In this document: piece after piece, positions 46,458-55,097 of the stretch | Numbering within the stretch: the stretch's first letter is position 1 | Layout: each line of letters opens with the position of its first letter | Origin: Trinickia fusca | GTDB taxonomy: Bacteria; Pseudomonadota; Gammaproteobacteria; Burkholderiales; Burkholderiaceae | Assembly: GCF_003628145.1 (NCBI RefSeq) | Contig: NZ_RBZV01000002.1 | Location: forward strand, 806,001 to 870,000 | Direction: 5' to 3' | Length of the DNA: 64,000 nucleotides | The notes under the pieces: generated by a model | Told to the model about the DNA's origin: nothing | The model's input: the letters and a program-made list of their open reading frames with translations, nothing else | The model's database searches: none | Made by a program: the position numbers and the translations under genes

Positions 46458-47516
46458 ATGATCGAAACCGACAAGCTCGCTAGCGAGCGCATCATCTCGG
46501 CCAAGCCCGCCTCCTCGCACGAAGAAGCGTTCGAGCGCGCCTTGCGGCCGCGCCAGCTCGACGAATACGTCGGGCAGGAAAAAGTGCGCAGCCAGCTCGA
46601 AATCTTCATCGAAGCGGCCAAGCGCCGCTCCGAGGCGCTCGACCACGTGCTGCTGTTCGGGCCGCCTGGCCTCGGCAAGACGACGCTCGCGCACATCATC
46701 GCGCGTGAAATGGGCGTCAATTTGCGGCAAACCTCTGGGCCGGTGCTCGAACGCGCGGGCGATCTCGCCGCGCTGCTGACGAACCTCGAAGCAAACGACG
46801 TGCTGTTCATCGACGAGATCCACCGACTCTCGCCCGTCGTCGAAGAAATTCTCTATCCGGCCCTCGAGGACTACCAGATCGACATCATGATCGGCGAAGG
46901 GCCGGCCGCGCGCAGCGTAAAGCTCGATTTGCAGCCGTTCACGCTCGTGGGTGCCACGACGCGTGCGGGCATGCTGACGAACCCGCTGCGCGACCGCTTC
47001 GGCATCGTCGCGCGACTCGAGTTCTACGATGCCGAGCAGCTCTCGCGCATCGTGAGCCGTTCGGCGTCGCTGCTGGGCGCCCAGATTCACCCCGACGGCG
47101 CACTCGAGATCGCCAAGCGCTCGCGCGGCACGCCGCGGATCGCGAACCGGCTGCTGCGCCGCGTGCGCGATTACGCCGAGGTCAAGGCCGACGGCAACAT
47201 CACTGCGCGGGTGGCCGATGCGGCGTTGAAGATGCTCGACGTCGACCCGGTCGGCTTCGATCTGATGGACCGTAAGCTGCTCGAAGCGATCCTGCACAAA
47301 TTCGATGGCGGCCCGGTCGGCGTCGACAATCTGGCCGCCGCGATCGGCGAGGAACGCGACACGATCGAAGACGTGCTCGAGCCGTATCTGATTCAGCAGG
47401 GCTTCCTGCAACGCACGCCGCGCGGCCGCGTCGCGACGCTGGCGGCGTACCGTCATTTCGGCCTTGGCGCGCCGGATGCTTCGAACCCCGTGCGCAACCT
47501 GTGGGACGCTGAGTAG
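46458..47516 (+). CDS. ruvB: Holliday junction DNA helicase RuvB
   Basis: RuvB is the AAA+ motor of branch migration. It is 352 aa. Walker A is [18 protein letters not shown], Walker [12 protein letters not shown], sensor 1 [10 protein letters not shown] (TTRAG) and the arginine-finger region [16 protein letters not shown]. The C-terminal winged helix ends in [27 protein letters not shown] box (46445-46450) ends 7 nt before the ATG, so in addition to read-through from ruvA it may have its own, possibly leaderless, promoter. Confidence 0.97.
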   Translation: MIETDKLASERIISAKPASSHEEAFERALRPRQLDEYVGQEKVRSQLEIFIEAAKRRSEALDHVLLFGPPGLGKTTLAHIIAREMGVNLRQTSGPVLERAGDLAALLTNLEANDVLFIDEIHRLSPVVEEILYPALEDYQIDIMIGEGPAARSVKLDLQPFTLVGATTRAGMLTNPLRDRFGIVARLEFYDAEQLSRIVSRSASLLGAQIHPDGALEIAKRSRGTPRIANRLLRRVRDYAEVKADGNITARVADAALKMLDVDPVGFDLMDRKLLEAILHKFDGGPVGVDNLAAAIGEERDTIEDVLEPYLIQQGFLQRTPRGRVATLAAYRHFGLGAPDASNPVRNLWDAE

Positions 47517-47576
47517 CGCCGCGCCCTGAGCCACGGGTTGACCAGAGGCAACAGCCATAAGGAAGGAAGCCACGCG

Positions 47577-48515
47577 ATGTCCGACCACGCAGGCAACCCG
47601 CACGGCGAACCCACCAGCCCCGCCCAGGCACTCGCGCAGCGCGTACGCGCACGGATCGCGCAACGCGTCACGCACCTGACGAGCGGCAGCGGCGGCCCGT
47701 CGCTCGACTATTCGTCGCCGGCCGGCGATCCGGGCTTATTCGGCCCGGACTCGGTATGCTGGCGCGTGCATGCCGATTTCACGTCGATGATGGTCGGCGG
47801 CGTCAGCGCGTTGATGTTGCAGACGCTCCATCCGCTTGCACTCGCGGGTGTCTGGGATCATTCGACATTTCGCACCGACATCCTCGGCAGGCTGCGCCGC
47901 ACGGCGACGTTCATCTCCGGCACGACTTACGGCAGTCGTCAGGATGCGCTTGCGCTGATCGAGCGAGTCAAGCGCATCCACCAAGGCGTGACAGGCACAG
48001 CGCCCGATGGACGCCCCTATCGGGCTGACGATCCGGCCTTGCTGCGTTGGGTGCATGTCGCAGAAGTGTCGAGCTTTCTGACCGCGCACCTGCGTTACGC
48101 GAATCCGGCGCTGTCTCACGCCGACCAGGACCGCTATTACGCCGAGACGGCCCGCATCGCGCAGATGCTCGGCGCGACCGACGTCCCCACCTCGCGCGCT
48201 GCCGTCGCCGCCTATTTCGAGTCGATGCGGCCAGAGCTCGAAGCGGGGCCGCGCACGCAGGAAGTCGTTCGCATTCTGATGGATGCCGCGCCGAAGCACT
48301 CGGCGATGCGGCCGGCCGCGACGATGATGCTCCATGCGGGTGTCGATCTGCTGCCGGACTGGGCACAGCAGATGCTGGGCTTTACGACATTCACACGGCT
48401 GCGCGGCACACTTGCGCGGCCCGGCGTGCGGCTCGTGGCGCCCGTGCTCCGCTGGGCGCTCGTGAATGGCGTGTCCAAGCGCGCGCGGCGTCGCGTCGGC
48501 GCACCGCCTGCCTGA
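47577..48515 (+). CDS. MpaB-family oxygenase (DUF2236)
   Basis: This is a 312-aa all-helical protein of the MpaB/rubber-oxygenase (latex-clearing protein) superfamily, DUF2236. Typical segments are CWRVHADFTSMMVGGVSALM, TLHPLALAGVWDHSTFRTD and HVAEVSSFLTAHLRYA, which contain the candidate heme-ligand histidines. Members are b-type heme oxygenases; most substrates are unknown. The start at 47577 has AAGGAAGG about 10-15 bases upstream. It follows ruvB by 60 nt on the same strand and could be read through from it. Confidence 0.88.
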   Translation: MSDHAGNPHGEPTSPAQALAQRVRARIAQRVTHLTSGSGGPSLDYSSPAGDPGLFGPDSVCWRVHADFTSMMVGGVSALMLQTLHPLALAGVWDHSTFRTDILGRLRRTATFISGTTYGSRQDALALIERVKRIHQGVTGTAPDGRPYRADDPALLRWVHVAEVSSFLTAHLRYANPALSHADQDRYYAETARIAQMLGATDVPTSRAAVAAYFESMRPELEAGPRTQEVVRILMDAAPKHSAMRPAATMMLHAGVDLLPDWAQQMLGFTTFTRLRGTLARPGVRLVAPVLRWALVNGVSKRARRRVGAPPA

Positions 48516-48585
48516 CGCGAAAGTACTGCGTACGTTTTCTTAGCGACGATATCGAAGAACGCGAGCGACTGCCACACGCAATCGC

Positions 48586-49266
48586 TCAATGCGACGCACC
48601 GGCGAGGCACGCCTTGAACCCGTCGTCATCGGACATCCCGCCCAGGTGCCCAACATCGGCCCAGGCGAGCACGCGCGCGCCCCTGCCGTCGTCGTCGAAC
48701 TCCACCGTATTGATGCTCGCGTTCAGCAACGCATAGTTGCGCGGCGCCTCGAGCGGCAAGCCATGTGCGCTGCGATAGATGCAATCGAGCACGCCGCCAT
48801 GCGTGACGCAGGCGATGCGCTGACCTCGATGCTCAGCCACGATGGCGGCAACGGCATGCAGCACGCGATGGTAAAACGCGCGCACCGATTCGCCGCCTGG
48901 CGGCGCGAAGCCAGGGTCACGCGTTTGCCACTGCGCGTACTCATCGGGAAAGCGCGCGGCGATCTCGGCGCTGTCGTGCCCCTGGAATACGCCGTAGGCC
49001 CGTTCACGCAACCCTTCGACCAGGCGCAGCGGCAAGCCCAGCGCCGCAGCCGTAGGCCGCGCCGTCTGCTGTGCGCGCTGCAGGTCGCTCGAATAGATCG
49101 CATCGAGCCGGCCGCCCTCGCGCGCTTCGCGGTCAAGCCGCGTCGCGAGCTGCTCGGCCTGCGCGAGCCCGCTCGCCGCGAGCGGAATGTCGATATGCCC
49201 CTGGATGCGCTTGATGCGATTCCAGTCGGTCTCACCGTGGCGAATGAACAGAACGTGCGTGGGCAT
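48586..49266 (-). CDS. Histidine phosphatase family protein (GpmB-like)
   Basis: This is a 226-aa phosphoglycerate-mutase-like phosphatase. The catalytic core is visible: VLFIRHGETDWN (phosphorylated His), IYSSDLQRAQQTARP, the acid Glu in LRERAYGVFQG and the second His in IACVTHGGVLD. Often annotated as phosphoglycerate mutase 2, but the cofactor-independent substrate is unclear; relatives are broad phosphatases. It is last in a tyrS-dtd-phosphatase minus-strand operon, 26 nt after dtd. Confidence 0.92.
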   Translation of the reverse strand: MPTHVLFIRHGETDWNRIKRIQGHIDIPLAASGLAQAEQLATRLDREAREGGRLDAIYSSDLQRAQQTARPTAAALGLPLRLVEGLRERAYGVFQGHDSAEIAARFPDEYAQWQTRDPGFAPPGGESVRAFYHRVLHAVAAIVAEHRGQRIACVTHGGVLDCIYRSAHGLPLEAPRNYALLNASINTVEFDDDGRGARVLAWADVGHLGGMSDDDGFKACLAGASH

Positions 49267-49292
49267 GAACCTGAAACCAGAAGCGAGCGAAA

Positions 49293-49751
49293 TCAGCCGC
49301 GCGTGCGCAGCCAGAACGTGACGGGGCCGTCGTTGACAAGCGAAACCTGCATCGCAGCACCGAACTCGCCCGTCTCGACGATCGGATGACGCGCACGGGC
49401 CGTGGCGACGAAGTAATCGAAGAGCCGCTGGCCTTCGTCAGGCGGCGCGGCCGGCGTGAAGCTCGGACGCAGGCCGCTGTCGGTATCGGCCGCGAGCGTG
49501 AACTGCGACACGAGCAGCAAGCCGCCCGCACGCCCGGCGCCGTCGAGGTTGGTAACGGGCAGGTTCATCTTGCCGGCCGCGTCGCTGAACACCCGGTAGC
49601 CGAGCACCTTCGCGACGAGCTTGTCGGCGTCTGCCTCGGTGTCGCCGCGCTCGGCGCACACGAGCGCGAGCAGGCCCGGCCCGATCTCGCCCGTGATGCG
49701 CTCGCCGACACGTACGCTGGCCTGCGCGACCCGCTGGATCAGCGCGATCAT
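49293..49751 (-). CDS. dtd: D-aminoacyl-tRNA deacylase Dtd
   Basis: Dtd removes D-amino acids (and glycine mischarged on tRNA-Ala) from tRNA. It is 152 aa, normal size. Both active-site signatures are intact: [12 protein letters not shown] (SQFTL) and NDGPVTFWL (the NxGPxT cross-subunit Gly-cisPro element). The ATG at 49751 overlaps the tyrS stop by 4 nt. The pairing with tyrosyl-tRNA synthetase is apt, because D-Tyr-tRNA is a main substrate. Confidence 0.96.
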   Translation of the reverse strand: MIALIQRVAQASVRVGERITGEIGPGLLALVCAERGDTEADADKLVAKVLGYRVFSDAAGKMNLPVTNLDGAGRAGGLLLVSQFTLAADTDSGLRPSFTPAAPPDEGQRLFDYFVATARARHPIVETGEFGAAMQVSLVNDGPVTFWLRTRG

Positions 49752-50995
49752 GCCGTCAGCGTCACGCGCGCGAAGCGCCGCTTGCCCACCTGCACGACAT
49801 ACTCGCCGGCCTCGACCTTGAGGCTCTTGTCGGCAATCACCGTACCGTCGATCTTCACACCGCCTTGCTCGATGTTGCGCAGCGCCTCGCTCGTCGACGG
49901 CACGAGGCCGGCCTGCTTGAGCATCTGCCCGATCGCGAGCGGCGCACCCGTCAGCGTCACCGTCGGAATGTCGTCGGGCACACCGCCCTTGGCACGGTGA
50001 TTGAAGTCCTCGAGGGCGCGCTCGGCATCGGCTTGCGAGTGGAAACGCGCGATGATCTCCTGCGCGAGCAGCACCTTGAAGTCGCGCGGGTTGCGCCCTT
50101 CCTTGGCTTCGCGCATGAAGCCCGAGATCTCTTCGATGCTGCGGAACGACAGCAGTTCGTAGTAGCGCCACATCAGCGAGTCGGAGATGCTCATCAACTT
50201 GCCGAACATATCGCTCGGCTTTTCGCTGATGCCGACGTAGTTGTTCTTCGACTTCGACATCTTGTCGACGCCGTCGAGGCCTTCGAGCAACGGCATCGTC
50301 AGGATGCACTGCTGCTCCTGGCCATACTGCTTCTGCAACTCGCGGCCCACGAGCAGATTGAACTTCTGGTCCGTGCCGCCGAGCTCGAGGTCGGCGTTGA
50401 GCGCGACCGAGTCGTAGCCCTGCATGAGCGGGTACAGGAATTCGTGGATCGAGATCGGCACGCCGCCCTGAAAGCGCTTCGTGAAATCCTCGCGCTCGAG
50501 GATGCGCGCCACCGTGTAGCGCGAGGCGAGCTTGATCATGCCGTCGGCGCCGAGCGGCATCGACCATTCGCTGTTGTAGCGGATCTCGGTCTTCTCGCGA
50601 TCGAGCACGAGCGCGGCCTGCTCGAAGTAGGTCTTCGCGTTCGATTCGATCTGTTCGCGCGTGAGCGGCGGACGCGTCGCATTGCGGCCGGACGGATCGC
50701 CGATCAACGACGTGAAGTCGCCGATCAGAAAGATCACCGTGTGGCCGAGATCTTGCAGCTGGCGCATCTTGTTCAGCACGACCGTGTGGCCGATGTGGAT
50801 GTCGGGCGCAGTCGGATCGAGGCCGAGCTTGATACGCAGCGGCTTGCCGGTGGCTGCGCTTCTCGCGAGCTTTTGCGCGAACTCTTCTTCGATCAGCAGC
50901 TCATCGGCGCCGCGCTTCGCGACGGCCAGCGCATGACGGACCTCGTCCGTGATCGGAAACGACGTGGCAGGCTTGGATGTGGACTCGGTGCTCAT
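49748..50995 (-). CDS. tyrS: Tyrosyl-tRNA synthetase TyrS
   Basis: TyrS is a class I aminoacyl-tRNA synthetase charging tRNA-Tyr. It is 415 aa. The ATP site motifs are [13 protein letters not shown] (HIGH) and [12 protein letters not shown] (KMSKS). An S4-like RNA-binding domain at the C-terminus ([20 protein letters not shown]) is present. It is the TyrRS-II (TyrZ-like) type, judging by the compact catalytic domain with HIGH at about residue 67. It is first gene of the operon with dtd and a phosphatase; divergent from anmK. Confidence 0.96.
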   Translation of the reverse strand: MSTESTSKPATSFPITDEVRHALAVAKRGADELLIEEEFAQKLARSAATGKPLRIKLGLDPTAPDIHIGHTVVLNKMRQLQDLGHTVIFLIGDFTSLIGDPSGRNATRPPLTREQIESNAKTYFEQAALVLDREKTEIRYNSEWSMPLGADGMIKLASRYTVARILEREDFTKRFQGGVPISIHEFLYPLMQGYDSVALNADLELGGTDQKFNLLVGRELQKQYGQEQQCILTMPLLEGLDGVDKMSKSKNNYVGISEKPSDMFGKLMSISDSLMWRYYELLSFRSIEEISGFMREAKEGRNPRDFKVLLAQEIIARFHSQADAERALEDFNHRAKGGVPDDIPTVTLTGAPLAIGQMLKQAGLVPSTSEALRNIEQGGVKIDGTVIADKSLKVEAGEYVVQVGKRRFARVTLTA

Positions 50996-51191
50996 CTGGA
51001 AATCTGGCAGGCGGACGTTGCAAAGGCGTTAATTGTCCCATATTCTCGCCGCGCCCCCGATGCCATCTGCCCCTGGTGGGCACCTGCTTAACGCGTGCGG
51101 CCGTTGCGCGGATAATGCTGCGGGACGAGCGGGGCCAATGGGCCAAGTGCTTTTTCCGGCCGTGGCCGGTAACGACGAAAAGGAGCGAACC

Positions 51192-52355
51192 GTGACGCGA
51201 AGCACGACACCGCATGCGGCAGACGGGATCTATTTCGGCCTGATGTCGGGAACGAGCATGGACGGCGTCGACGGCATCGCCGTCGAGTTCGTGGCCGGCA
51301 AACCGCCCGTCGTGCTGGCCGACGCGTTCGTCGGCTTTGCCGACAGTCTGCGCGACGCGCTGTTCGCGCTGCAACAGCCCGGCCAGAACGAGATCGAACG
51401 CGAGGCGCTGGCTGCTGCCGCCCTCGCCTCGCGCTACGCGGTGTGCTGCCACGAGTTGCTGCGCGCGGCCAACCTCGCGCCCACGCGCGTGCGTGCGGTC
51501 GGCGTGCACGGTCAGACCGTGCGCCATCGTCCCGAGAAAGGCTACACGCGGCAGATCAACAACCCGGCATTGCTGGCGGAAATGACGCGCATCGACGTCG
51601 TCGCCGATTTCCGCAGCCGCGACGTCGCGGCGGGCGGCCAAGGCGCACCGCTCGTGCCGGCCTTTCACGCGCAGATGTTCGGCTCGGCCAGTGAAACGCG
51701 CGTCGTCTGCAATCTGGGCGGCATCAGCAATATCACGATCCTGCCCGCCGCCGACGGCAACGCAGCGGCGGCAGCCGGCGTGCGCGGCTTCGATTGCGGG
51801 CCGGCCAACGTGTTGCTCGATGAATGGGCTCAGCGCCATCTGGGTAAGCCATACGACGAGGGCGGCCGCTTTGCCGCCAGCGGCGCCGTGCATCAGCCGC
51901 TGCTCAATGCGCTGCTCGACGAGCCGTTTTTCGAGCAGGCGCCGCCCAAGAGCACGGGCCGCGACCTGTTCAACGCAAGCTGGCTCGACACCAAGCTCTC
52001 CGCGTTCGCGGCGTTGCCGCCAGCCGACGTGCAGGCCACGCTGGCCGCGCTGACGGCCGTCAGCATCGCGCGCGAAATCGAGCGGCACGCATCGGACTGC
52101 CGCGCCGTGTATGTGTGCGGCGGCGGCGCGCGCAACCCGGAACTGCTGAAGGCACTGGAGCAAGCGCTCACGCGCAGCGGCGCAAGCGGCGTGCCGGTGA
52201 TGACGACCGACGCGCTCGGCGTGCCGCCGCACTACGTCGAGGCGCTCGCGTTCGCGTGGCTCGCCATGCGGTGCATCGAACGCACGCCGGGCAATCTGCC
52301 CGCCGTCACGGGCGCGGCGGGTAAGCGGGTGCTGGGGGCGATTTATCCGCGTTGA
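51192..52355 (+). CDS. anmK: Anhydro-N-acetylmuramic acid kinase AnmK
   Basis: AnmK phosphorylates and hydrolyses 1,6-anhydroMurNAc during peptidoglycan recycling. It is 387 aa from the GTG at 51192, which has AAGGAG six bases upstream. Motifs are [20 protein letters not shown] (ATP/substrate), [25 protein letters not shown] and [20 protein letters not shown] -10-like box lies about 80 nt upstream in the divergent tyrS/anmK region. Confidence 0.95.
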   Translation: MTRSTTPHAADGIYFGLMSGTSMDGVDGIAVEFVAGKPPVVLADAFVGFADSLRDALFALQQPGQNEIEREALAAAALASRYAVCCHELLRAANLAPTRVRAVGVHGQTVRHRPEKGYTRQINNPALLAEMTRIDVVADFRSRDVAAGGQGAPLVPAFHAQMFGSASETRVVCNLGGISNITILPAADGNAAAAAGVRGFDCGPANVLLDEWAQRHLGKPYDEGGRFAASGAVHQPLLNALLDEPFFEQAPPKSTGRDLFNASWLDTKLSAFAALPPADVQATLAALTAVSIAREIERHASDCRAVYVCGGGARNPELLKALEQALTRSGASGVPVMTTDALGVPPHYVEALAFAWLAMRCIERTPGNLPAVTGAAGKRVLGAIYPR

Positions 52356-52494
52356 GACGCACTCGTCGCGAATCGCAAATATGCGCGCACCAATATAAAA
52401 CGGGGCCGAAGCCCTCCGTTCGTTGTGGGCTGGCTGCTTCGAGGCGATGGTTCGCTGTCTGTGCTCGATGCTCTGTTTCGGCACGCCGGACAAC

Positions 52495-52522
52495 GTGTTA
52501 CGCTGCACCTATCACGTAACAC
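52495..52522. promoter_or_regulatory. Palindromic operator of the toxin-antitoxin operon
   Basis: GTGTTACG and its exact complement CGTAACAC are separated by 12 nt, so arm centres are 20 bp apart (two helical turns). It lies 14-42 nt before the antitoxin start. Position and symmetry fit autoregulation by the antitoxin or toxin-antitoxin complex. Confidence 0.7.
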
Positions 52523-52536
52523 ATGCGAGCACCGCG

Positions 52537-52824
52537 ATGAGCGAGGCAACCTTTACTTTCCGGGTCGATGAGGCCCTCAAAACCGATTTCTCCGCGGCCG
52601 CCAAGGCCCACGACCGTACTGGTGCGCAACTCCTGCGCGACTTCATGCGGGACTACGTGAAGCAACAGCAAGAGGCAGTGGAGTACGATGCGTGGCTCCG
52701 CGCCAAGGTGCAAAAGTCTCAGGCCTCGGCCAACGCTGGCAACCTGGTACCGGCTGCGGACGTCGAGGCCAAGTTCGCTGCCCGCCGAGCAGCAACACGT
52801 CGAGGGCTTGAAGCGGCCAAGTGA
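52537..52824 (+). CDS. Type II antitoxin, RelB/ParD-like
   Basis: This is a 95-aa antitoxin. The N-terminus (ATFTFRVDEALKTDFSAAAK) is a ribbon-helix-helix DNA-binding domain as in RelB/DinJ-type antitoxins, followed by a long polar helix (LLRDFMRDYVKQQQEAVEYD) and a disordered Ala/Arg-rich C-terminal toxin-binding tail. The ATG at 52537 follows a perfect palindrome. Its stop overlaps the toxin start, so the two are translationally coupled. Confidence 0.88.
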   Translation: MSEATFTFRVDEALKTDFSAAAKAHDRTGAQLLRDFMRDYVKQQQEAVEYDAWLRAKVQKSQASANAGNLVPAADVEAKFAARRAATRRGLEAAK

Positions 52825-53111
52825 TGGAGTTGTTCTGGACGCCAGAGGCGATACAAGACCGCGAAACGATCTATGACTACATCGAGGTCGACAACCCGAC
52901 CGCAGCGCTAGCCCTTGATGAGCTGTTCTCAGAAAAAGCCGCACGCTTGACCGATCATCCCGATCTGGGCCGGCTCGGCCGCATTGCCGGCACCCGCGAG
53001 CTGGTTGCGCACCGGCATTACATTCTGGTCTATGACGTAGTCGGCAGCGTAGTGCGGGTACTGAACGTCGTACATGCAGCCCGCCAATGGCCACCCGCTG
53101 AAAGCGGGTGA
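52824..53111 (+). CDS. Type II toxin, RelE/ParE family
   Basis: This is a 95-aa RelE/ParE-fold toxin: LFWTPEAIQDRETIYDYIEV helix-strand start, FSEKAARLTDHPDLGRLGRI and the conserved C-terminal strands ELVAHRHYILVYDVVGSVVR with VLNVVHAARQWP. RelE-type toxins cut mRNA on the ribosome, while ParE-type inhibit gyrase; the sequence alone does not settle which. The pattern I/Y-D-Y-I plus H-x-x-RQWP is the StbE/ParE-like branch. The ATG overlaps the antitoxin TGA by one base. A bidirectional terminator follows. Confidence 0.9.
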   Translation: MELFWTPEAIQDRETIYDYIEVDNPTAALALDELFSEKAARLTDHPDLGRLGRIAGTRELVAHRHYILVYDVVGSVVRVLNVVHAARQWPPAESG

Positions 53112-53201
53112 AAACGCGAAGATTTCTGCGGGATGAAAGCCGTGTCCTTCATTCAACCGCTAACGAGACGCGCCGGCGCACGAATCACTGAGCGCATCAA
53201 T

Positions 53202-53228
53202 AAAAAACGGGGCCAAAGCCCCGTTTTT
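53202..53228. terminator. Bidirectional intrinsic terminator between toxin and erpA
   Basis: ACGGGGC pairs with GCCCCGT around a CAAA loop, with A6 before and T5 after. It can end the plus-strand toxin-antitoxin message and the minus-strand erpA message. Confidence 0.9.
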
Positions 53229-53281
53229 CTTGCCATTTAACGCGACGCGGCATGCCGCGTCACGCCAAGCCAAGCGCATGC

Positions 53282-53647
53282 TCAGACCGAGAACGACGAG
53301 CCGCAACCGCAAGTGGTCGTGGCGTTCGGGTTCTTGATGACGAACTGCGCGCCGTTGATATCGTCCTTGTAGTCGATCTCGGCGCCGACGAGGTACTGGT
53401 AGCTCATCGAGTCGATCAAAAGCTGCACGCCGCCCTTGTTCATGACGGTGTCATCCTCGTTGATCGTTTCGTCGAACGTAAAGCCGTACTGAAAGCCGGA
53501 GCAGCCGCCGCCTTGCACGAATACGCGCAATTTGAGGTCGGGATTGCCCTCTTCGTCGATCAGTTGCTTCACTTTGTCGGCCGCCGCGTCGGTAAAGACG
53601 AAGGGGCTGGGCATCTCGGTCACGGGGGTGTCGGTGACGGCGGTCAT
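53282..53647 (-). CDS. erpA: Iron-sulfur cluster insertion protein ErpA
   Basis: ErpA is an A-type carrier delivering Fe-S clusters to apo-proteins, including isoprenoid enzymes. It is 121 aa. The three conserved cysteines are in [13 protein letters not shown] and at the C-terminus [17 protein letters not shown] precedes the ATG by five bases. It lies downstream of rplM-rpsI but beyond that operon's terminator, so it has its own promoter in 53648-53758. Confidence 0.96.
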   Translation of the reverse strand: MTAVTDTPVTEMPSPFVFTDAAADKVKQLIDEEGNPDLKLRVFVQGGGCSGFQYGFTFDETINEDDTVMNKGGVQLLIDSMSYQYLVGAEIDYKDDINGAQFVIKNPNATTTCGCGSSFSV

Positions 53648-53758
53648 TCGGACTCTCCAAAAAAGCTTCTAGGCGCTATTGTAGGGCTGTTCAACGTATC
53701 GTGCTTGGCAAGCCCATGAATCCAATAGGTTCTTGCCGCCGACGACCCTCGCGCCAGT

Positions 53759-53794
53759 AAAAAAGCCGCCGAGCTTGCGCATCGGCGGCTTTTT
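53759..53794 (-). terminator. Intrinsic terminator of rplM-rpsI
   Basis: GCCGCCGA/TCGGCGGC stem, 9-nt loop, with U6 on the minus strand (and U5 on the plus strand). It is 43 nt after the rpsI stop. Confidence 0.9.
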
Positions 53795-53836
53795 GAAGCG
53801 ACTTCGCCACAAGGGCGAAGCGCATCGAAACGCGTA

Positions 53837-54229
53837 TTAACGCTTCGAGAACTGCTTGCGGCGACGTGCCTTGTGGAAGCCGACCTTCTTACGTTCGACT
53901 TCACGGGCATCGCGCGTCACGAAGCCGGCGTGCGACAGTGCCGGCTTCAGCGTCGCGTCGTAGTCCATCAGCGCGCGGGTGATGCCGTGGCGAACTGCGC
54001 CGGCTTGGCCCGTTTCACCGCCGCCCGACACGTTGACCTTGATGTCGAACGTCGTAGCGTGGTTCGTGAGCTCGAGCGGCTGACGCACGATCATCAGCGA
54101 AGTTTCGCGCGAGAAGTAGTCGGCGATGGGCTTGCCGTTGACGACGATATCGCCCTTGCCTGCCTTGATGAAGACACGAGCGACTGCGCTCTTGCGGCGG
54201 CCCGTACCATAGTTCCAATTACCGATCAT
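53837..54229 (-). CDS. rpsI: 30S ribosomal protein S9
   Basis: It is 130 aa. [20 protein letters not shown] at the N-terminus, the central [19 protein letters not shown] and the C-terminal basic tail [17 protein letters not shown] (the tail contacts P-site tRNA) are all present. AAGGGGAG lies five bases before the ATG. It is 11 nt after rplM, the universally conserved L13-S9 operon. Confidence 0.98.
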   Translation of the reverse strand: MIGNWNYGTGRRKSAVARVFIKAGKGDIVVNGKPIADYFSRETSLMIVRQPLELTNHATTFDIKVNVSGGGETGQAGAVRHGITRALMDYDATLKPALSHAGFVTRDAREVERKKVGFHKARRRKQFSKR

Positions 54230-54240
54230 GTGGGCTCCCC

Positions 54241-54669
54241 TTAGATCTCGAGCGCTTTCGGCTGCTGAGCCGTATGCGGATGCGTGGCTTCTGCGTAGAC
54301 CTTCAGCTTCTTGATCATCGCGTAGCCGAGCGGCCCCTTCGGCAGCATGCCCTTGACCGCCTTCTCGAGCGCACGGCCCGGGAAGCGTTCTTGCATCTTG
54401 CCGAACGTCGTTTCATAGATACCGCCCGGGTAACCCGAGTGACGGTAGTACTTCTTGTCGGTGGTCTTGTTGCCCGTGACCTTCAGCTTGCCGGCGTTGA
54501 TGACGATGATGAAATCACCGGTGTCGACGTGCGGGGTGAACTCAGGCTTGTGCTTGCCGCGCAGACGGCGTGCCACTTCGCTGGCGACACGGCCGAGAAC
54601 CTTATCCGTCGCGTCAATCACGTACCATTCGCGCGTCACCTCATGGGCTTTGGCGGAAAACGTCTTCAT
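54241..54669 (-). CDS. rplM: 50S ribosomal protein L13
   Basis: It is 142 aa, normal size: [40 protein letters not shown] and [18 protein letters not shown] are typical. The leader of about 110 nt from the predicted transcription start could carry the L13-dependent autoregulation known for this operon in E. coli. The -35 element of its promoter lies in the terminator tract of a neighbouring small RNA gene. Confidence 0.98.
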   Translation of the reverse strand: MKTFSAKAHEVTREWYVIDATDKVLGRVASEVARRLRGKHKPEFTPHVDTGDFIIVINAGKLKVTGNKTTDKKYYRHSGYPGGIYETTFGKMQERFPGRALEKAVKGMLPKGPLGYAMIKKLKVYAEATHPHTAQQPKALEI

Positions 54670-54789
54670 GATCGATCCAAAAAAAATTGCCGTGCCCTGT
54701 TTCTTGTTCCTGCTTGATGTCGCGCATCTAGGCGCTGTGCAGGCTCTCCCTGTTCTTCTTCCGCGGGCATCGATACGGAAAAGCCCTGA

Positions 54790-54819
54790 ATTATAAAGGA
54801 AATCCGCGGGCGGCGTCAA
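54790..54819 (-). promoter_or_regulatory. rplM-rpsI promoter (TTGACG -18- TATAAT)
   Basis: On the minus strand the -35 box TTGACG occupies 54814-54819 and a consensus -10 TATAAT 54790-54795, spaced 18 nt. Transcription would start near 54783. The T residues of the -35 box are the end of the upstream sRNA terminator's U-tract. Confidence 0.85.
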
Positions 54820-54910
54820 AAAAAAGCCCGAACGCTCGGTTCGGGCTTAATCCACCTAAGGAGGAGGGTGGAGGAGACATGCGGAGATTGCCGAATCTCG
54901 GCAATCAATG
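54818..54910 (-). ncRNA. Candidate small RNA with an anti-Shine-Dalgarno loop
   Basis: A self-contained ~93-nt minus-strand transcription unit. Transcription should start near 54910, 7 nt after a TACAAT -10 box. Hairpin 1 (54886-54906) is a perfect 9-bp stem, GATTGCCGA/TCGGCAATC, with a 3-nt loop. In the middle, TCCACC and GGTGGA pair to expose the loop CTCCTCCTTA; CCTCCTTA is exactly the anti-Shine-Dalgarno tail of 16S rRNA. A second CTCCTCC lies just 5' of this hairpin. A 9-bp terminator stem (54825-54847) and U8 end it. No protein frame is plausible. The design resembles double-hairpin CU-rich sRNAs described in Burkholderia (for example NcS27), but I cannot establish identity. Confidence 0.75.
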
Positions 54911-54916
54911 AAGCGA

Positions 54917-54945
54917 ATTGTACAGACGGAACACCGGGCGCGCAA
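54917..54945 (-). promoter_or_regulatory. Promoter of the small RNA (TTGCGC -17- TACAAT)
   Basis: Minus-strand -35 TTGCGC at 54940-54945 and -10 TACAAT at 54917-54922 with the optimal 17-nt spacer. Confidence 0.75.
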
Positions 54946-55097
54946 GAAAACCTGCATTGCGAAATCTTGATTCACATTACGAAATTTGAATCCGGGCGCA
55001 CGCCGCCGGCACCGTGTGCTGGACCGCCCCAACGCACCGCCGGCCGCGGGGCTACAATGCAGGTCGATTTTCTGCACAAACGCTCGGAGAGCTTCAT

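Noticed and set aside
52423-52536. N-terminal extension of the antitoxin (upstream in-frame start)
   Set aside because: The extension would run through the palindromic operator and is Cys/Thr-rich without homology; the ATG at 52537 fits the ribbon-helix-helix start.
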